From NCBI GenBank assembly GCA_913061275.1, contig CAJXSR010000003.1, positions 1 to 64,000 on the forward strand: a DNA stretch of 64,000 nucleotides. The letters run 5' to 3'. The notes beneath the pieces are model-generated. The model ran no database searches and was not told the DNA's origin. It saw only the letters and a list, made by a program, of their open reading frames with translations. Below are positions 63,181 to 64,000 of this stretch, piece after piece. The translations under genes and the position numbers were made by a program. Source of the stretch: an uncultured Paracoccaceae bacterium. Lineage in GTDB: Bacteria; Pseudomonadota; Alphaproteobacteria; Rhodobacterales; Rhodobacteraceae. Each line of letters opens with the position of its first letter. Position 1 is the stretch's first letter.

Positions 63181-64000
63181 GTGAAAAAACCTTTTGAACT
63201 GTTAGGGGAATTACTTGCAGATGATATGGCGGCTGTTAATGAACTGATTACCCAGCGTATGGCATCAGAACATGCACCCCGCATTCCACAAGTCACAGCA
63301 CATCTGGTTGAGGCTGGTGGGAAAAGATTACGCCCGCTATTAACGCTCGCAAGTGCCAGAATGTGTGGCTATGACGGGCCATATCATGTTCATTTAGCCG
63401 CGACGGTGGAATTTATCCACACCGCCACTTTGCTGCACGATGATGTGGTCGATGAAAGCAACATGCGACGCGGGCGCAAAACGGCTAATCTGTTATGGGA
63501 TAATAAATCATCCGTATTGGTTGGCGACTATCTATTTTCACGCTCGTTTCAGTTAATGGTCGAAACTGGCTCATTACGTGTATTGGATATTTTGGCCAAC
63601 GCATCTGCCACCATTGCAGAGGGCGAAGTCCTGCAACTGACAGCAGCCCAAGACATTACAACAACCGAAGACATATATTTCCAAGTGATCCGAGGTAAAA
63701 CCGCTGCATTATTTGCCGCTGCAACTGAGGTAGGTGGTGTTATCGCTGGGGCACCTGAAAGCAAGATAAACGGGTTGAATGCCTACGGCGATGCATTGGG
63801 GATCAGCTTTCAAATTGTTGATGATCTGCTGGATTATGGTGGCGTCAGCCAGTCTTTGGGTAAGAATACAGGCGATGACTTTCGGGAACGTAAACTTACT
63901 TTGCCTGTTATAAAAGCGATTGCCAAATCGGATGAGATCGAGCGCGCATTTTGGGAACGTGTTATTGTTAAAGGCACTCAAAATGACGGTGATTTTGAAC
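63181..64000 (+). CDS. Polyprenyl diphosphate synthase (all-trans, octaprenyl/decaprenyl type), 5' part
   Basis: The frame from GTG 63181 (AGGAA 11 bases before) runs to the window end, giving about 273 residues with the stop outside. VEAGGKRLRPLLTLASARM (in part) binds the isopentenyl substrate; the first Asp-rich motif is LLHDDVVDESNMRRG (DDxxD with Asp residues near 84-88), and the second is QIVDDLLDYGG near 210-220. The protein makes the long side chain of ubiquinone. It is divergent from DUF2007. The small GTG start was chosen because the frame ATG at 63174 gives a stop after seven codons. Confidence 0.93.
   Translation, partial: MKKPFELLGELLADDMAAVNELITQRMASEHAPRIPQVTAHLVEAGGKRLRPLLTLASARMCGYDGPYHVHLAATVEFIHTATLLHDDVVDESNMRRGRKTANLLWDNKSSVLVGDYLFSRSFQLMVETGSLRVLDILANASATIAEGEVLQLTAAQDITTTEDIYFQVIRGKTAALFAAATEVGGVIAGAPESKINGLNAYGDALGISFQIVDDLLDYGGVSQSLGKNTGDDFRERKLTLPVIKAIAKSDEIERAFWERVIVKGTQNDGDFE

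Overview
The window looks like chromosome from an alphaproteobacterium of the Rhodobacterales (Roseobacter-type), with base composition moderately AT-rich by eye for that order. The assignment rests on gene order and family types: chvI-chvG-hprK-rapZ-PTS IIA-HPr beside pckA; rpoZ-rsh-DUF2062-pdxJ-LysE-acpS-lepB-rnc-era-DUF1491-recO; argH-small lipoprotein-DUF2834-lysA-TIGR02302; a double peptide deformylase locus with fmt; and a stand-alone EAL protein of the Rhodobacteraceae type. No rRNA, CRISPR array or insertion sequence was seen.

Layout. 1-337 is the start of a formate/nitrite-type channel cut by the window edge. 968-4136 is a compact four-gene integrative element next to a tRNA-Trp gene (4271-4346): tyrosine integrase, an unknown protein, an excisionase-like HTH protein and a protein resembling rolling-circle replication initiators. 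4446-15238 holds a reductase and a divergent cytochrome P450, a DUF898/M48 membrane protease pair, parC, an SDR, a HIG1-type protein, cobalamin adenosyltransferase and etfBA. 15287-22450 is a regulatory cluster: acyltransferase, HPr, EIIA, RapZ, short HprK and ChvG/ChvI, divergent from pckA, which has a perfect FNR-type box upstream. 22534-32124 is a long minus-strand run for RNA processing, protein export, cofactor synthesis and the stringent response. 32230-44737 holds an NYN protein, OmpW (with a perfect FNR-type box), ispH, a methyltransferase, rnhA, an aminotransferase, a PrpD-like protein, a YHS/TetR pair, fmt, two deformylase genes (one with catalytic substitutions), a PatB-like lyase and accA.

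44738-46118 is an AT-rich insert with two orphan genes, bordered on the accA side by two palindromic repeats. 46119-56779 returns to core functions: PPOX protein, plsC, ftsEX, a zinc-ribbon membrane protein, TIGR02302, lysA, DUF2834, a 32-residue LptM-like lipoprotein, argH and TlpA. After an HD hydrolase, 57417-60219 is a gene-poor accessory stretch around one orphan protein with a PLP fold type I look. The window closes with tag, a frameshifted EAL gene, a small DUF465 gene, a methyltransferase, a DUF2007 gene and the start of a polyprenyl diphosphate synthase.

Functional themes. The PTS/HprK/RapZ/ChvIG/pckA block links nutrient and envelope sensing to gluconeogenesis, and the two FNR-type boxes suggest oxygen control of pckA and ompW. 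The most unusual items are the small replicon-like element at tRNA-Trp, the deformylase paralogue lacking two catalytic residues, the orphan PLP-like protein, the AT-rich orphan pair and the EAL gene broken at a run of seven A. Everything was read by eye from sequence; no database search was possible.
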